Source of the DNA: Jannaschia marina
Lineage (GTDB): Bacteria; Pseudomonadota; Alphaproteobacteria; Rhodobacterales; Rhodobacteraceae
NCBI RefSeq assembly: GCF_013404595.1
Contig: NZ_JABVAX010000001.1
Location: 248,001 to 312,000 of the forward strand
Length of the DNA stretch: 64,000 nucleotides
Direction of reading: 5' to 3'
Numbering within the stretch: position 1 is the first letter of the stretch; every line of letters begins with the position of its first letter. The translations under genes and the position numbers were made by a program. Below are positions 15,398-23,169 of this stretch, piece by piece. The notes beneath the pieces were generated by a model. The model was not told where the DNA came from. It did no database searches and worked only from the letters and a program-made list of their open reading frames with translations.

Positions 15398-16384
15398 CTA
15401 GAGGAAGCCGAGCTTCTTCATCAAATCGCCGATGACCTGCTCCTGCTCCTCGAGGAAGGCTTCGAAGTCGTCGCCGGGGTTGTGGATGTTCACCCACCCG
15501 TTGCGCGCGCGGACTTCCTCCCACTCGGGCGTCTCGTACATCTTGGCGATGGCGTCCTGATAGGCGGTCAGCTGCTCTTCCGGCAGGCCGGGCGCGCCGA
15601 AGAAGCCGCGCCAGTTCACGAAGGTCGTGTCGATGCCCTGCTCCTGCATGGTCATCGCGTCCGGTGCCGCCTCGACCCGCTCGTCGGAGGTGACGCCGAT
15701 GATCTTGACCTCGCCCGCCTCGGCCAGGTCCACGGCCTCGGAGAAGCCGGTCGAAAGCGCGGCGATCTCACCCGAGAGGAGTGCGGCCATTGCCTTGCCG
15801 CCGGCGTCATAGGGGATGTACTTCACTTCGAGCGCATCGCGCCCCGCGGCCTCCATCACGAGGGCCGCGACAAGGTGGTCCATGCCGCCGGGCACCGAAC
15901 CGCCGCCGATCGCCGTGCCCGCCGGGTCGGCGTCATATGCGGCCAGAAGCTCTTCCATGTTGTTGATCGGGCTGTCCTTGCCCACAACGATCGCGGCGTA
16001 GTCGCCGATCGTGCCCGAGACCAGCGTGAGGTCGCGGAAGCTGTGCGGGAACACGCCCGTCAGCGATCGGATCACGATGGGCGTCGAGTTGACCATGAGC
16101 GTGCCGTAGTTGCTCTCGGCGTTCTCGATCAGGTAGCCGATGGCCTTGCCGCCGCCGCCGCCCGACATGTTCTCGTAAGACGCGGTTCCCACGAGCCCCG
16201 ACTCGGTCAGCGCCTCGCCCGTGCCGCGGGCCGTGCCGTCCCAGCCGCCGCCGGCGCCGCCGGGGATCAGGAAGTGGATGCTGTCGACGACTTGGTGGCC
16301 GTCCGAGAAGGCCGGGGTGCCCAGGCCAAGCATTGCGATGGCGGTCGCGATCAATGCGCGCCGCCCGAGTTTCAGGGTCGTCAT
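15398..16384 (-). CDS. tctC: Tripartite tricarboxylate transporter substrate-binding protein TctC
   Basis: A 328-residue periplasmic binding protein of the Bug/TctC family with a signal peptide (cleavage near PAFSDG, residue 27). Typical features are FLIPGGAGGGWDGTARG (38-54), which forms the substrate loop, and VNSTPIVIRS. First gene of tctCBA; its upstream region is shared with divergent tctD. Substrate is a carboxylate, identity not decidable from sequence. Confidence 0.93.
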   Translation of the reverse strand: MTTLKLGRRALIATAIAMLGLGTPAFSDGHQVVDSIHFLIPGGAGGGWDGTARGTGEALTESGLVGTASYENMSGGGGGKAIGYLIENAESNYGTLMVNSTPIVIRSLTGVFPHSFRDLTLVSGTIGDYAAIVVGKDSPINNMEELLAAYDADPAGTAIGGGSVPGGMDHLVAALVMEAAGRDALEVKYIPYDAGGKAMAALLSGEIAALSTGFSEAVDLAEAGEVKIIGVTSDERVEAAPDAMTMQEQGIDTTFVNWRGFFGAPGLPEEQLTAYQDAIAKMYETPEWEEVRARNGWVNIHNPGDDFEAFLEEQEQVIGDLMKKLGFL

Positions 16385-16450
16385 GTTTTCCTCCCGTTTG
16401 ACAACTGACCGCGTCGCGGCTCAGCTAATCGGCAGAAGAACACCCGAAGC

Positions 16451-16466
16451 TGACACAAACCTGTCA
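16451..16466. promoter_or_regulatory. Inverted repeat in the tctC/tctD divergent promoter region
   Basis: TGACA-N6-TGTCA lies in the 108-base region between the divergent tctC and tctD genes, 27 bases before the tctD start. It is a candidate operator for the response regulator TctD. The assignment rests only on symmetry and position. Confidence 0.35.
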
Positions 16467-16492
16467 CGCGCCAGAAAGATGCGGCCGCCCCG

Positions 16493-17161
16493 ATGCGTTT
16501 CCTGCTCATTGAAGACAACGCCGAACTCGCCGGCGCGATCTCGGCACGGATGAACCTCGACGGTCATGTGGTCGATCATGCCGGGACGCTGGCCGAGGCG
16601 TCGGCCTTCGCCGAAGCCGGGGAATACGATCTGATCCTCCTCGATGTCATGCTGCCCGACGGGGACGGGCGCGACTTCCTGCGCCGCCACCGTGCCGGGC
16701 AGGGCGACACGCCCGTCATCGTCCTGACGGCCCGTTCGCAGGTCTCGGATCGGGTGGGGATGCTCGACCTCGGGGCGGACGACTACGTGACCAAGCCCTT
16801 CGATCACGCCGAGCTCGAGGCGCGGTGCCGCGCCGTCCTGCGCCGCCGGGCGGGGACAAGCCGGACCGTCCTGCGCTTCGGCGACGTGACCTTCGACGCC
16901 GTCGCGGGCCAGTTGACCGTCGCAGGCAGGGCGGTCGCGCTCCGGAACCGGGAGCTGCGCCTGCTCGAACTTCTGGCTAATGCGCCGGGCCGGATCTTCT
17001 CCAAGCAGAAACTCGTCGATCGCCTCTTTTCCTATGACGAGGACGTCTCGGAGAATGCGGTCGAGGTCTATATCGGTCGCCTCCGCAAGCATCTCGACGG
17101 CTCGGACCTGCGCATCACGACCCACCGCGGGATCGGCTATCGGCTCGACCATGACGGATAG
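16493..17161 (+). CDS. tctD: OmpR/PhoB-family response regulator TctD
   Basis: A 222-residue two-domain regulator. The receiver has the acidic pair Glu7/Asp8, phosphoacceptor Asp51 (LILLDVMLPDGDG), Thr79 and Lys101. The C-terminal OmpR-type winged helix ends with AVEVYIGRLRKHLDGSDLRI and THRGIGYRL. Divergent from tctCBA and overlapping the histidine kinase gene by 11 bases, so it most likely activates the transporter operon when its substrate is present, as TctD does in other bacteria. Confidence 0.92.
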   Translation: MRFLLIEDNAELAGAISARMNLDGHVVDHAGTLAEASAFAEAGEYDLILLDVMLPDGDGRDFLRRHRAGQGDTPVIVLTARSQVSDRVGMLDLGADDYVTKPFDHAELEARCRAVLRRRAGTSRTVLRFGDVTFDAVAGQLTVAGRAVALRNRELRLLELLANAPGRIFSKQKLVDRLFSYDEDVSENAVEVYIGRLRKHLDGSDLRITTHRGIGYRLDHDG

Positions 17162-18506
17162 CCTGCGCACGACCATCTCCCTGCGTCGCCGCCTGACGAT
17201 TGCGTTGATCGGCGGCGCGGCCTTCCTCGCGGTGCTGCTCTACCTCGTGGTTCGGGCCTACGCTGTCCAGATCGCGCAGCAAGGGCAGGACGACATCCTG
17301 CGCGCGTCGCTCACCTCGGTCCTCGATGCCGCTGTCCTGCGCGACGGGGCCCTCGAGGTCGACTTTCCCTATGCGTCGCTCTCCATGCTCACGACGCCGG
17401 CGGATGACCGTGTGTTCTACGCGATCTACCGCAACGACCGCTTCGTTTCAGGCTACGACGGGCTGCGCGGCGACGGTGACGCTGGGTTCTCCACGCGCGA
17501 CTTCGCCGGGGCCACGGTGCGCGTCGCCACGGGCTCGCGCACGCTCGTCGGCGCGGACGTGCGCCTGCGCATCACCGCCTCCGTCGCCCAGACGCAGGAT
17601 GCACTGTCGGTGACCCTTGCCGGCATCAGCCGGACGGTCGCGCTCTTCGGGACGGGGTTCTTCCTGCTGGCCGTCCTGCTCTCCGTCTGGGCGACGGCCA
17701 CGACGATCCGGCCGCTCCAGACGCTCACCAGCGCCGTGGCCCGCCGGGGGCCGAAGGACCTGAGCCCGGTACGCCGTGCCGTCCCGCTCGAGATGGCACC
17801 GCTCGTCGGGTCGCTGAACCGTTTCATGGCCCGGCTCGAACAATCGCTCACCCGCTCTGAGGATTTCATCGCCGAGGCCGCGCACCGGGTTCGCACACCG
17901 CTCGCCACCGTCCGCTCGCACGCGGAGGCGACGCTGCAACGCGTCGACCGGCAGGAGAACCGGCTTGCCCTGCGCGCGATGATCCGGGCCATCGACGAAA
18001 GCTCCCGCGCGGCGGGGCAGCTTCTGGATCACGCGATGATAACCTTCCGCGCCGACCATCTGGAGCGCGAGCAGCTCGATATCGGTGCGCTCCTGCGCGA
18101 GCAGGTCGACCGCCTCGCCCCCGTGGCCGAGATGAAGGACATCGAATTGCGCGTCGATGCGCCCGCCGCGGCCCCGCTCTCGGGCGACCCGATCCTTCTG
18201 CAGAACGCCCTCCGCAACGTGATCGACAACGCCCTGAAGTATTCGCCGACCGAGGGCGTCGTCGACCTCCATGTCGCTGCGTCCCCGCTTGCCCTCACCG
18301 TGCGGGACCGGGGTCCCGGGTTTCCCGAGGATCAGATCGCCGAACTGCCGCAGCGTTTCGCCCGCGGGCGCAATGCCGAGGGGATCATCGGGTCTGGCCT
18401 CGGCCTCACGATCGCGCAGGACGTGGTGGAGGCACATGGCGGGCGGCTCCATCTGCGCAACCATCCCGAGGGGGGCGCATGCGTTACCTTGTCGTTCTCG
18501 TCCTGA
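17151..18506 (+). CDS. tctE: Sensor histidine kinase TctE
   Basis: A 451-residue membrane kinase: TM1 at about 13-36, a periplasmic sensor region of about 130 residues (2CSK_N-like), TM2 at about 163-184, a HAMP-like linker, HisKA with His245 (AEAAHRVRTPLATVRSHAE), and HATPase with N box (QNALRNVIDNALKYSP), G1 (VRDRGPGFP) and G2 (GSGLGLTIAQ). It phosphorylates TctD. The gene overlaps both tctD (11 bases) and the following binding-protein gene (28 bases), which argues for one operon and one signalling unit. Confidence 0.92.
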   Translation: MTDSLRTTISLRRRLTIALIGGAAFLAVLLYLVVRAYAVQIAQQGQDDILRASLTSVLDAAVLRDGALEVDFPYASLSMLTTPADDRVFYAIYRNDRFVSGYDGLRGDGDAGFSTRDFAGATVRVATGSRTLVGADVRLRITASVAQTQDALSVTLAGISRTVALFGTGFFLLAVLLSVWATATTIRPLQTLTSAVARRGPKDLSPVRRAVPLEMAPLVGSLNRFMARLEQSLTRSEDFIAEAAHRVRTPLATVRSHAEATLQRVDRQENRLALRAMIRAIDESSRAAGQLLDHAMITFRADHLEREQLDIGALLREQVDRLAPVAEMKDIELRVDAPAAAPLSGDPILLQNALRNVIDNALKYSPTEGVVDLHVAASPLALTVRDRGPGFPEDQIAELPQRFARGRNAEGIIGSGLGLTIAQDVVEAHGGRLHLRNHPEGGACVTLSFSS

Positions 18507-19489
18507 TCTTTTGTGCTGCGGCCGCTGCCGCGCAGCCTTGGGAGGACCGGCGGCGCTTCGGTCCCGAGGCTGGAGACGGCCCCGTCCTGCGGATCCTGTC
18601 GAGCACGGACACCGCCTTCTTCGAGCCGATCCTGGCGCGCTTCCTGAGTGAACGGCCGGGGGTCGCCATCGACTACTTCGTCACCGGGACGGCCGACGTC
18701 GACCGCCGGTTCCGTGCCGATCCCGGGGCCTACGACCTCGTCATTTCCAGCGCGATGGACCTTCAGCTGAAGCTCGCCAACGACGGCTTCGCCCTACCCC
18801 TTGCCGAGATCGCCCATCCCGCCTGGGCGCAATGGCGACAGAGCCTCTTCGCCTTCACCACCGAACCGGCGGCCATCGTCGTCAACCGGACCGCCTTCGC
18901 CAAGGGCGCGGTGCCCAAGACGCGGCAGGCCCTGATCGAAGTGCTTCGCGCCGAGCCCGAGCGCTTCCGTGACCGCATCGGCACCTACGACGTGCGGGAG
19001 TCGGGGCTTGGGTATCTCTTCGCCACGCAGGACGCCCGGGTGACCGAGACATACTGGCGCCTGACCGAAGTGATGGGCGCGCTCGGCACGCGGCTCTACT
19101 GCTGTTCGGGCGAGATGATCGACGACCTGTCGGACGGCACGATCCTCGTCGCCTACAACGTCCTCGGCAGTTATGCGGCGGCGCGGGCCGATACGACGGA
19201 CGACCTGCAGATCGTGCTCCCGTCGGACTTCCCGACCACGATGATGCGCACGGCCTTCGTCTCCGAGAGGACGGAGCATGGCAACCTCGCGGCGGCCTTC
19301 GTGCGACACCTGCTCGAACGAGAACCCGAAGACGCGAGCGACGAGAGCTATCCGCTTCCCGCGCTCGCACCCGTGGCGGACGGGCAGTCGGCCATCGTCC
19401 TCGGCCCGGCGCTCATCACCTATCTCGACGCGCTCAAGCGGCGCACCTTCCTGCGCGAGTGGGAGGATGCGATCATCCAGCGCCCCTGA
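18479..19489 (+). CDS. Periplasmic solute-binding protein encoded with tctDE
   Basis: A 336-residue type II binding protein with a signal peptide (MRYLVVLVLIFCAAAAAAQ, 1-19). The core reads LRILSSTDTAFFEPILARFL, then YDLVISSAMDLQLKLANDGF, resembling Fe(3+)- or 2-aminoethylphosphonate-type binding proteins. No ABC transporter genes follow. Its ATG lies inside the end of tctE, so it is made together with the kinase. It likely acts as an accessory ligand receptor presenting substrate to the TctE periplasmic domain. The ligand is unknown. Confidence 0.85.
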   Translation: MRYLVVLVLIFCAAAAAAQPWEDRRRFGPEAGDGPVLRILSSTDTAFFEPILARFLSERPGVAIDYFVTGTADVDRRFRADPGAYDLVISSAMDLQLKLANDGFALPLAEIAHPAWAQWRQSLFAFTTEPAAIVVNRTAFAKGAVPKTRQALIEVLRAEPERFRDRIGTYDVRESGLGYLFATQDARVTETYWRLTEVMGALGTRLYCCSGEMIDDLSDGTILVAYNVLGSYAAARADTTDDLQIVLPSDFPTTMMRTAFVSERTEHGNLAAAFVRHLLEREPEDASDESYPLPALAPVADGQSAIVLGPALITYLDALKRRTFLREWEDAIIQRP

Positions 19490-19501
19490 CGGGAACGCGG
19501 A

Positions 19502-20524
19502 TCAGCGCACCATGCCCACCACATCGTAGACCTCTTCGAGGATCGGCACCGAGATCGCCCGCGCCCGCTCCGCGCCGCGCGCCAGCATCCGGTCGATCTC
19601 GGCCGGGTCGCGCATCAGGCGGCTCATCTCCTGCGAGATGGGAGAGAGTTTCTCGACGGCAAGATCCGCGAGCTCCTGCTTGAAGTAGCCCAGCATCTTG
19701 CCCTCCTTCTCGGCGAGCACGGTACCCACGTCGCGCCCGTCGAGCGCAGCATAGATGTTGACGAGGTTGCGCACGTCGGGCCGCGCGTCGAGCGCCTCGG
19801 CATGTCCGGGCAGCGGGTCGGGATCGGTCTTGGCCTTCTTGAACTTGCGGGCGATCGTATCGGCGTCGTCGGTCAGGTTGATGCGGCTCGCATCGACCGG
19901 GTCGGACTTCGACATCTTCTTCGTGCCGTCCTTGAGGGACATGACCCGCGTCGCCGCGCCCTCGATGACCGGCTCGGTGATCGGAAAGAGCTCCACGCCG
20001 AAGTCGTGGTTGAACTTCGTCGCGATGTCGCGCGTCAGCTCCAGATGCTGCTTCTGGTCGTCGCCCACGGGCACATGCGTCGACTTGTAGATCAGGATGT
20101 CGGCCGCCATGAGCGCGGGATAGGCGAAGAGGCCCAGCGAAGCGGCCTCGGCATTCTTGCCGGCCTTGTCCTTCCACTGCGTCATCCGGCCCATCCAGCC
20201 CATGCGCGCCACGCAATTGAAGACCCAGGCCAGCTGCGCGTGCTCGGGCACCTGGCTCTGATTGATGAGGATGCTGCGCTCCGGGTCGATGCCGGCGGCG
20301 AGGAAGCCCGCGCACAGCTCCCGCGTATTGTGGCGCAGGGTCTCGGGTTTTTGCGGCACGGTGATCGCGTGGAGGTCGACCATGCAGAAGATCGTCTCGT
20401 GCGTGCCGCGATCCTGCCAATCGACGAACCGCGTCATGGCGCCAAGGTAGTTCCCCAGGGTCAGGCCGCCCGAGGGCTGGATGCCCGAGAAGACGCGGGG
20501 CGTGAAGGTCGGGGTCTCGGACAT
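19502..20524 (-). CDS. trpS: Tryptophan--tRNA ligase
   Basis: A 340-residue class I synthetase. Signature elements are [20 protein letters not shown] (10-29), the TrpRS counterpart of HIGH, and KKMSKSDP (202-209). It charges tRNA-Trp in the cytoplasm. Length fits the bacterial enzyme. It ends 12 bases from the convergent binding-protein gene and starts beside a 112-base structured intergenic element. Confidence 0.96.
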   Translation of the reverse strand: MSETPTFTPRVFSGIQPSGGLTLGNYLGAMTRFVDWQDRGTHETIFCMVDLHAITVPQKPETLRHNTRELCAGFLAAGIDPERSILINQSQVPEHAQLAWVFNCVARMGWMGRMTQWKDKAGKNAEAASLGLFAYPALMAADILIYKSTHVPVGDDQKQHLELTRDIATKFNHDFGVELFPITEPVIEGAATRVMSLKDGTKKMSKSDPVDASRINLTDDADTIARKFKKAKTDPDPLPGHAEALDARPDVRNLVNIYAALDGRDVGTVLAEKEGKMLGYFKQELADLAVEKLSPISQEMSRLMRDPAEIDRMLARGAERARAISVPILEEVYDVVGMVR

Positions 20525-20570
20525 GGGGCGCGGCCTCCGCTGGGGCTGGTCTCGGATCGTGCCATCGCCG

Positions 20571-20682
20571 AAAGCGTTCGCGGTCAGCCTGTCAAAGGCG
20601 CTGACCGGAAAACGCGCAAAACCTCAGAGCGTTGCGCCGGCGTTGTCACACAAACCTGTTCAGGTTTTGCGCGAAACGCTTT
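20571..20682. repeat. Structured intergenic element with nested inverted repeats
   Basis: Three inverted repeats are nested between the divergent trpS and rhomboid-like genes. AAAGCGTT (20571-20578) pairs with AACGCTTT (20675-20682). CGGTCAGC (20581-20588) pairs with GCTGACCG (20600-20607). CGCGCAAAACCT (20613-20624) pairs with AGGTTTTGCGCG (20662-20673). Together they can fold as a three-way junction. AAACCTG-TT-CAGGTTT (20652-20667) is a competing local hairpin. The layout resembles alphaproteobacterial extragenic palindromic elements. Confidence 0.6.
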
Positions 20683-20717
20683 AGCCAGCAGGGCAGACCC
20701 CGTCAACGAGGCCCGCC

Positions 20718-21410
20718 ATGATGGACCCGCGTCAGCAAAGCCCCTTCCACGTCCTGCCGCCTGTCGTCGTCGCCCTGGCGGTCGTGATCGCCGGAATAGA
20801 GCTTCTGTTTCAGGCGGGTGCGGCCGGGTTGATCGGGGGGCGCGAGGCCGTCGGCTGGCGGCTTGGGGCGCTCGAACGCTGGTCGGTCGCCGAGCCGGTC
20901 TGGGAGTGGATGCTTGCGAACGGTCGCGTCCCACCGGAGCAGCTTGCGCGCATTCTGGCCTATCCCTTCCTCCACGGGAGCTTCACCCATGCGGCCTTCG
21001 TCGTCGTCTTCGTGCTTGCGCTCGGCAATGCCATCGCGCCGGTCTACCCCGGCCCGCGCCTTCTGCTGATCTTCTTCGGATCGGCCGTCGGCGGGGCGCT
21101 GGCCTTCCTTGTCGTCTTCGACGCGCCGCGCCCGCTCTTCGGGGGTTTCCCGCCGGCCTACGGGCTGATCGGGGCCTTCACCTACCTCACCCAGCGGGGT
21201 CTCACCCGGGCGGACCCCGAGAAGGCGTTCCTGCTGATCGGCTTTCTGCTCGCGATCCAGCCTGTCTTCGGCCTCCTCACGCTGCAGGGGTTCGGATGGC
21301 TTCCCGACTGGGGCGCGGACCTCGGCGGCGCGGCGACGGGCTACGGGCTTGCGGTGCTTCTCTTTCCCGGAACGCTCGCGCGGTTGCGGGACCGGCTGCG
21401 TCAGCGCTGA
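20718..21410 (+). CDS. Rhomboid-fold membrane protein lacking catalytic residues
   Basis: A 230-residue polytopic protein with the rhomboid layout: LAYPFLHGSFTHAAFVVVFVLALGNAI in the L1/TM2 region, a GFPPAYGLIGAF segment where GxSG normally sits, and a DWGADLGGAATGYG segment where the TM6 histidine sits. The catalytic Ser is replaced (Tyr148 in PAYG), the His is Asp201, and the usual oxyanion Asn is Val95. It should therefore be a pseudoprotease, possibly a chaperone or trafficking factor for membrane proteins. GAGG precedes the ATG. It converges on murJ with a shared 10-base palindromic end. Confidence 0.8.
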   Translation: MMDPRQQSPFHVLPPVVVALAVVIAGIELLFQAGAAGLIGGREAVGWRLGALERWSVAEPVWEWMLANGRVPPEQLARILAYPFLHGSFTHAAFVVVFVLALGNAIAPVYPGPRLLLIFFGSAVGGALAFLVVFDAPRPLFGGFPPAYGLIGAFTYLTQRGLTRADPEKAFLLIGFLLAIQPVFGLLTLQGFGWLPDWGADLGGAATGYGLAVLLFPGTLARLRDRLRQR

Positions 21411-22981
21411 CGGCGAAGCGCGCCACGCAACTCGGCCATCCGCATCGCGCCGACCATCTGGGCGAAGCCGAAGTACGAGAGAATGCCCGTGCTCACCAGG
21501 ATGAGGAGGGCCATCGCCCGCCAGGAACTATTGAACATTGGCCCAAGTGCAAGGTTCAGGACGAAGAGCACCCCGCCCATCAACGCGGCCGCCAGCGGGA
21601 TGCGCCAGGCCCGCGTCCGCGCCCGGGTGTCGAGCCGCGCGGCCACACCCATCTCCCGCGCCCCGCGCAACAGAAGCAGCACCATGCCCCAGGCCGCGAT
21701 CGTCGTGCCGAAGGCGACGGCGGGCCAGCCGATGAGCGGCGAGAGCCCGATCGCGACGGTTGCGTTGATGAGAAGCGAGGCGACGGCGAAACGGAGCGGC
21801 CGCCGCGTGTCCTCGCGCGCGAAATAGAGCGGCTGCAGCACCTTCTGGAGCACGAAGGCGGGAAGCCCGAGCGCGTAGATCATCAGCGCTACGGCGGTGG
21901 CGGAGGTGTCGTCGGTCGTGAAGGCTCCGCGCTCGAAGAGGACCGACACGAGCGGGGTGGGTACGACGAGGAGCGCGATGGCCGAGGGCACGGTCAGGAG
22001 CCACGAGAATTCGAAGGCGCGCGAGTAGGCCACCTGCTGGCCCTCGTCCTCGCCGTTGCGCACCCTGCGCGCGAGGTCAGGCAGGAGTACGACGCCGATG
22101 GCGATGCCCACCACGCCGAGCGGCAGTTGATAGAGCCGGTCGGCATAGGACAGCCAGGCGATCGCGCCGGGCTCGCCCAGGCTCGCGATCTGACGGCCGA
22201 CGAGGAGGTTCACCTGCACCACACCCCCGGCCAGCGCGGCGGGCGCGGCGATGACGGCAAGCCGGCGCAGGTCGGGCGTGATCCGGGGCAGGCGGCGCGG
22301 CCAGAGCCGGTGCCCCGCCCGTGCGGCCGCCCACCAGACGAGCGCAAGCTGCGCGATCCCGCCGATCGGCACGGCCCAGGCCAGCACGCGCCCGTAGATC
22401 AGCTCCGTCGAGGGCACGGCCCAGGGAAAAAGCCCGGGGAAGAACCAGACGAGTCCCATTGCCGAGATGAAGACGATGTTGAGAAGCGCCGGCGCGGCGG
22501 CGGCGGCGAGGAACCGGTTGTTGGAATTGAGCACACCCGAGACGAGCGCGGCGAGCGAGATCAGCAGGATATAAGGAAAGGCGATGCGGCCATAGGCGAC
22601 CGCGAGCGAGAAGCGTGCATCCTCGGCGAAGCCAGAGGCCATCGCAAAGACGAGCGCAGGCATGAAGACGACACCTGCGACCGTGAAGAGCGTCAGGATC
22701 AGCACCATCGCCGCCACGGCATCCCGCGCGAAGGCATCTGCCTCTTCGCCCTCGGTTTCGAGCTTCTTGGCGTAGAGCGGCACGAACGCCATGTTGAACG
22801 CGCCCTCCGCGAAGAAGCGGCGGAACATGTTGGGCAGGCTGAAGGCTACGAAGAAGGCTTCGGCGGCGAGCCCGGTGCCGAGGAACCGCGCGATCAGGAT
22901 GTCGCGCACGAAGCCCAGAACGCGGCTCAGAAGCGTCCAGCCCCCGACGGTGACGAAGCCTTTGACGAGGCGAGGGGCCAT
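21401..22981 (-). CDS. murJ: Lipid II flippase MurJ
   Basis: A 526-residue MOP-superfamily protein with about 14 TM helices. The N terminus (GGWTLLSRVLGFVRDILIAR) and the FFAEGAFNMAFVPLY segment are diagnostic of MurJ/MviN. It flips undecaprenyl-linked peptidoglycan precursor across the inner membrane and is normally essential. It is downstream of glnD on the same strand, a neighbourhood seen in other alphaproteobacteria. The 188 bases between them hold no terminator or small gene I can support. Confidence 0.95.
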   Translation of the reverse strand: MAPRLVKGFVTVGGWTLLSRVLGFVRDILIARFLGTGLAAEAFFVAFSLPNMFRRFFAEGAFNMAFVPLYAKKLETEGEEADAFARDAVAAMVLILTLFTVAGVVFMPALVFAMASGFAEDARFSLAVAYGRIAFPYILLISLAALVSGVLNSNNRFLAAAAAPALLNIVFISAMGLVWFFPGLFPWAVPSTELIYGRVLAWAVPIGGIAQLALVWWAAARAGHRLWPRRLPRITPDLRRLAVIAAPAALAGGVVQVNLLVGRQIASLGEPGAIAWLSYADRLYQLPLGVVGIAIGVVLLPDLARRVRNGEDEGQQVAYSRAFEFSWLLTVPSAIALLVVPTPLVSVLFERGAFTTDDTSATAVALMIYALGLPAFVLQKVLQPLYFAREDTRRPLRFAVASLLINATVAIGLSPLIGWPAVAFGTTIAAWGMVLLLLRGAREMGVAARLDTRARTRAWRIPLAAALMGGVLFVLNLALGPMFNSSWRAMALLILVSTGILSYFGFAQMVGAMRMAELRGALRRQR

Positions 22982-23169
22982 GGATGCGGTCTCCTGCGGA
23001 TGGTCGCGCCCGGTATAACGTCGCCGCGCGGGCTGTATAGGGCGGGCGTGTGCAGGAAAGACGTGGCCCGCAGATCGGACCGTCGGTCGAAGCGATGCCG
23101 ACGTGAGAACGGCTCCACCATGGCACAGCGCTCGGTGCGTGGCCTTAGAGCCGCCCAGCCGACACCATT

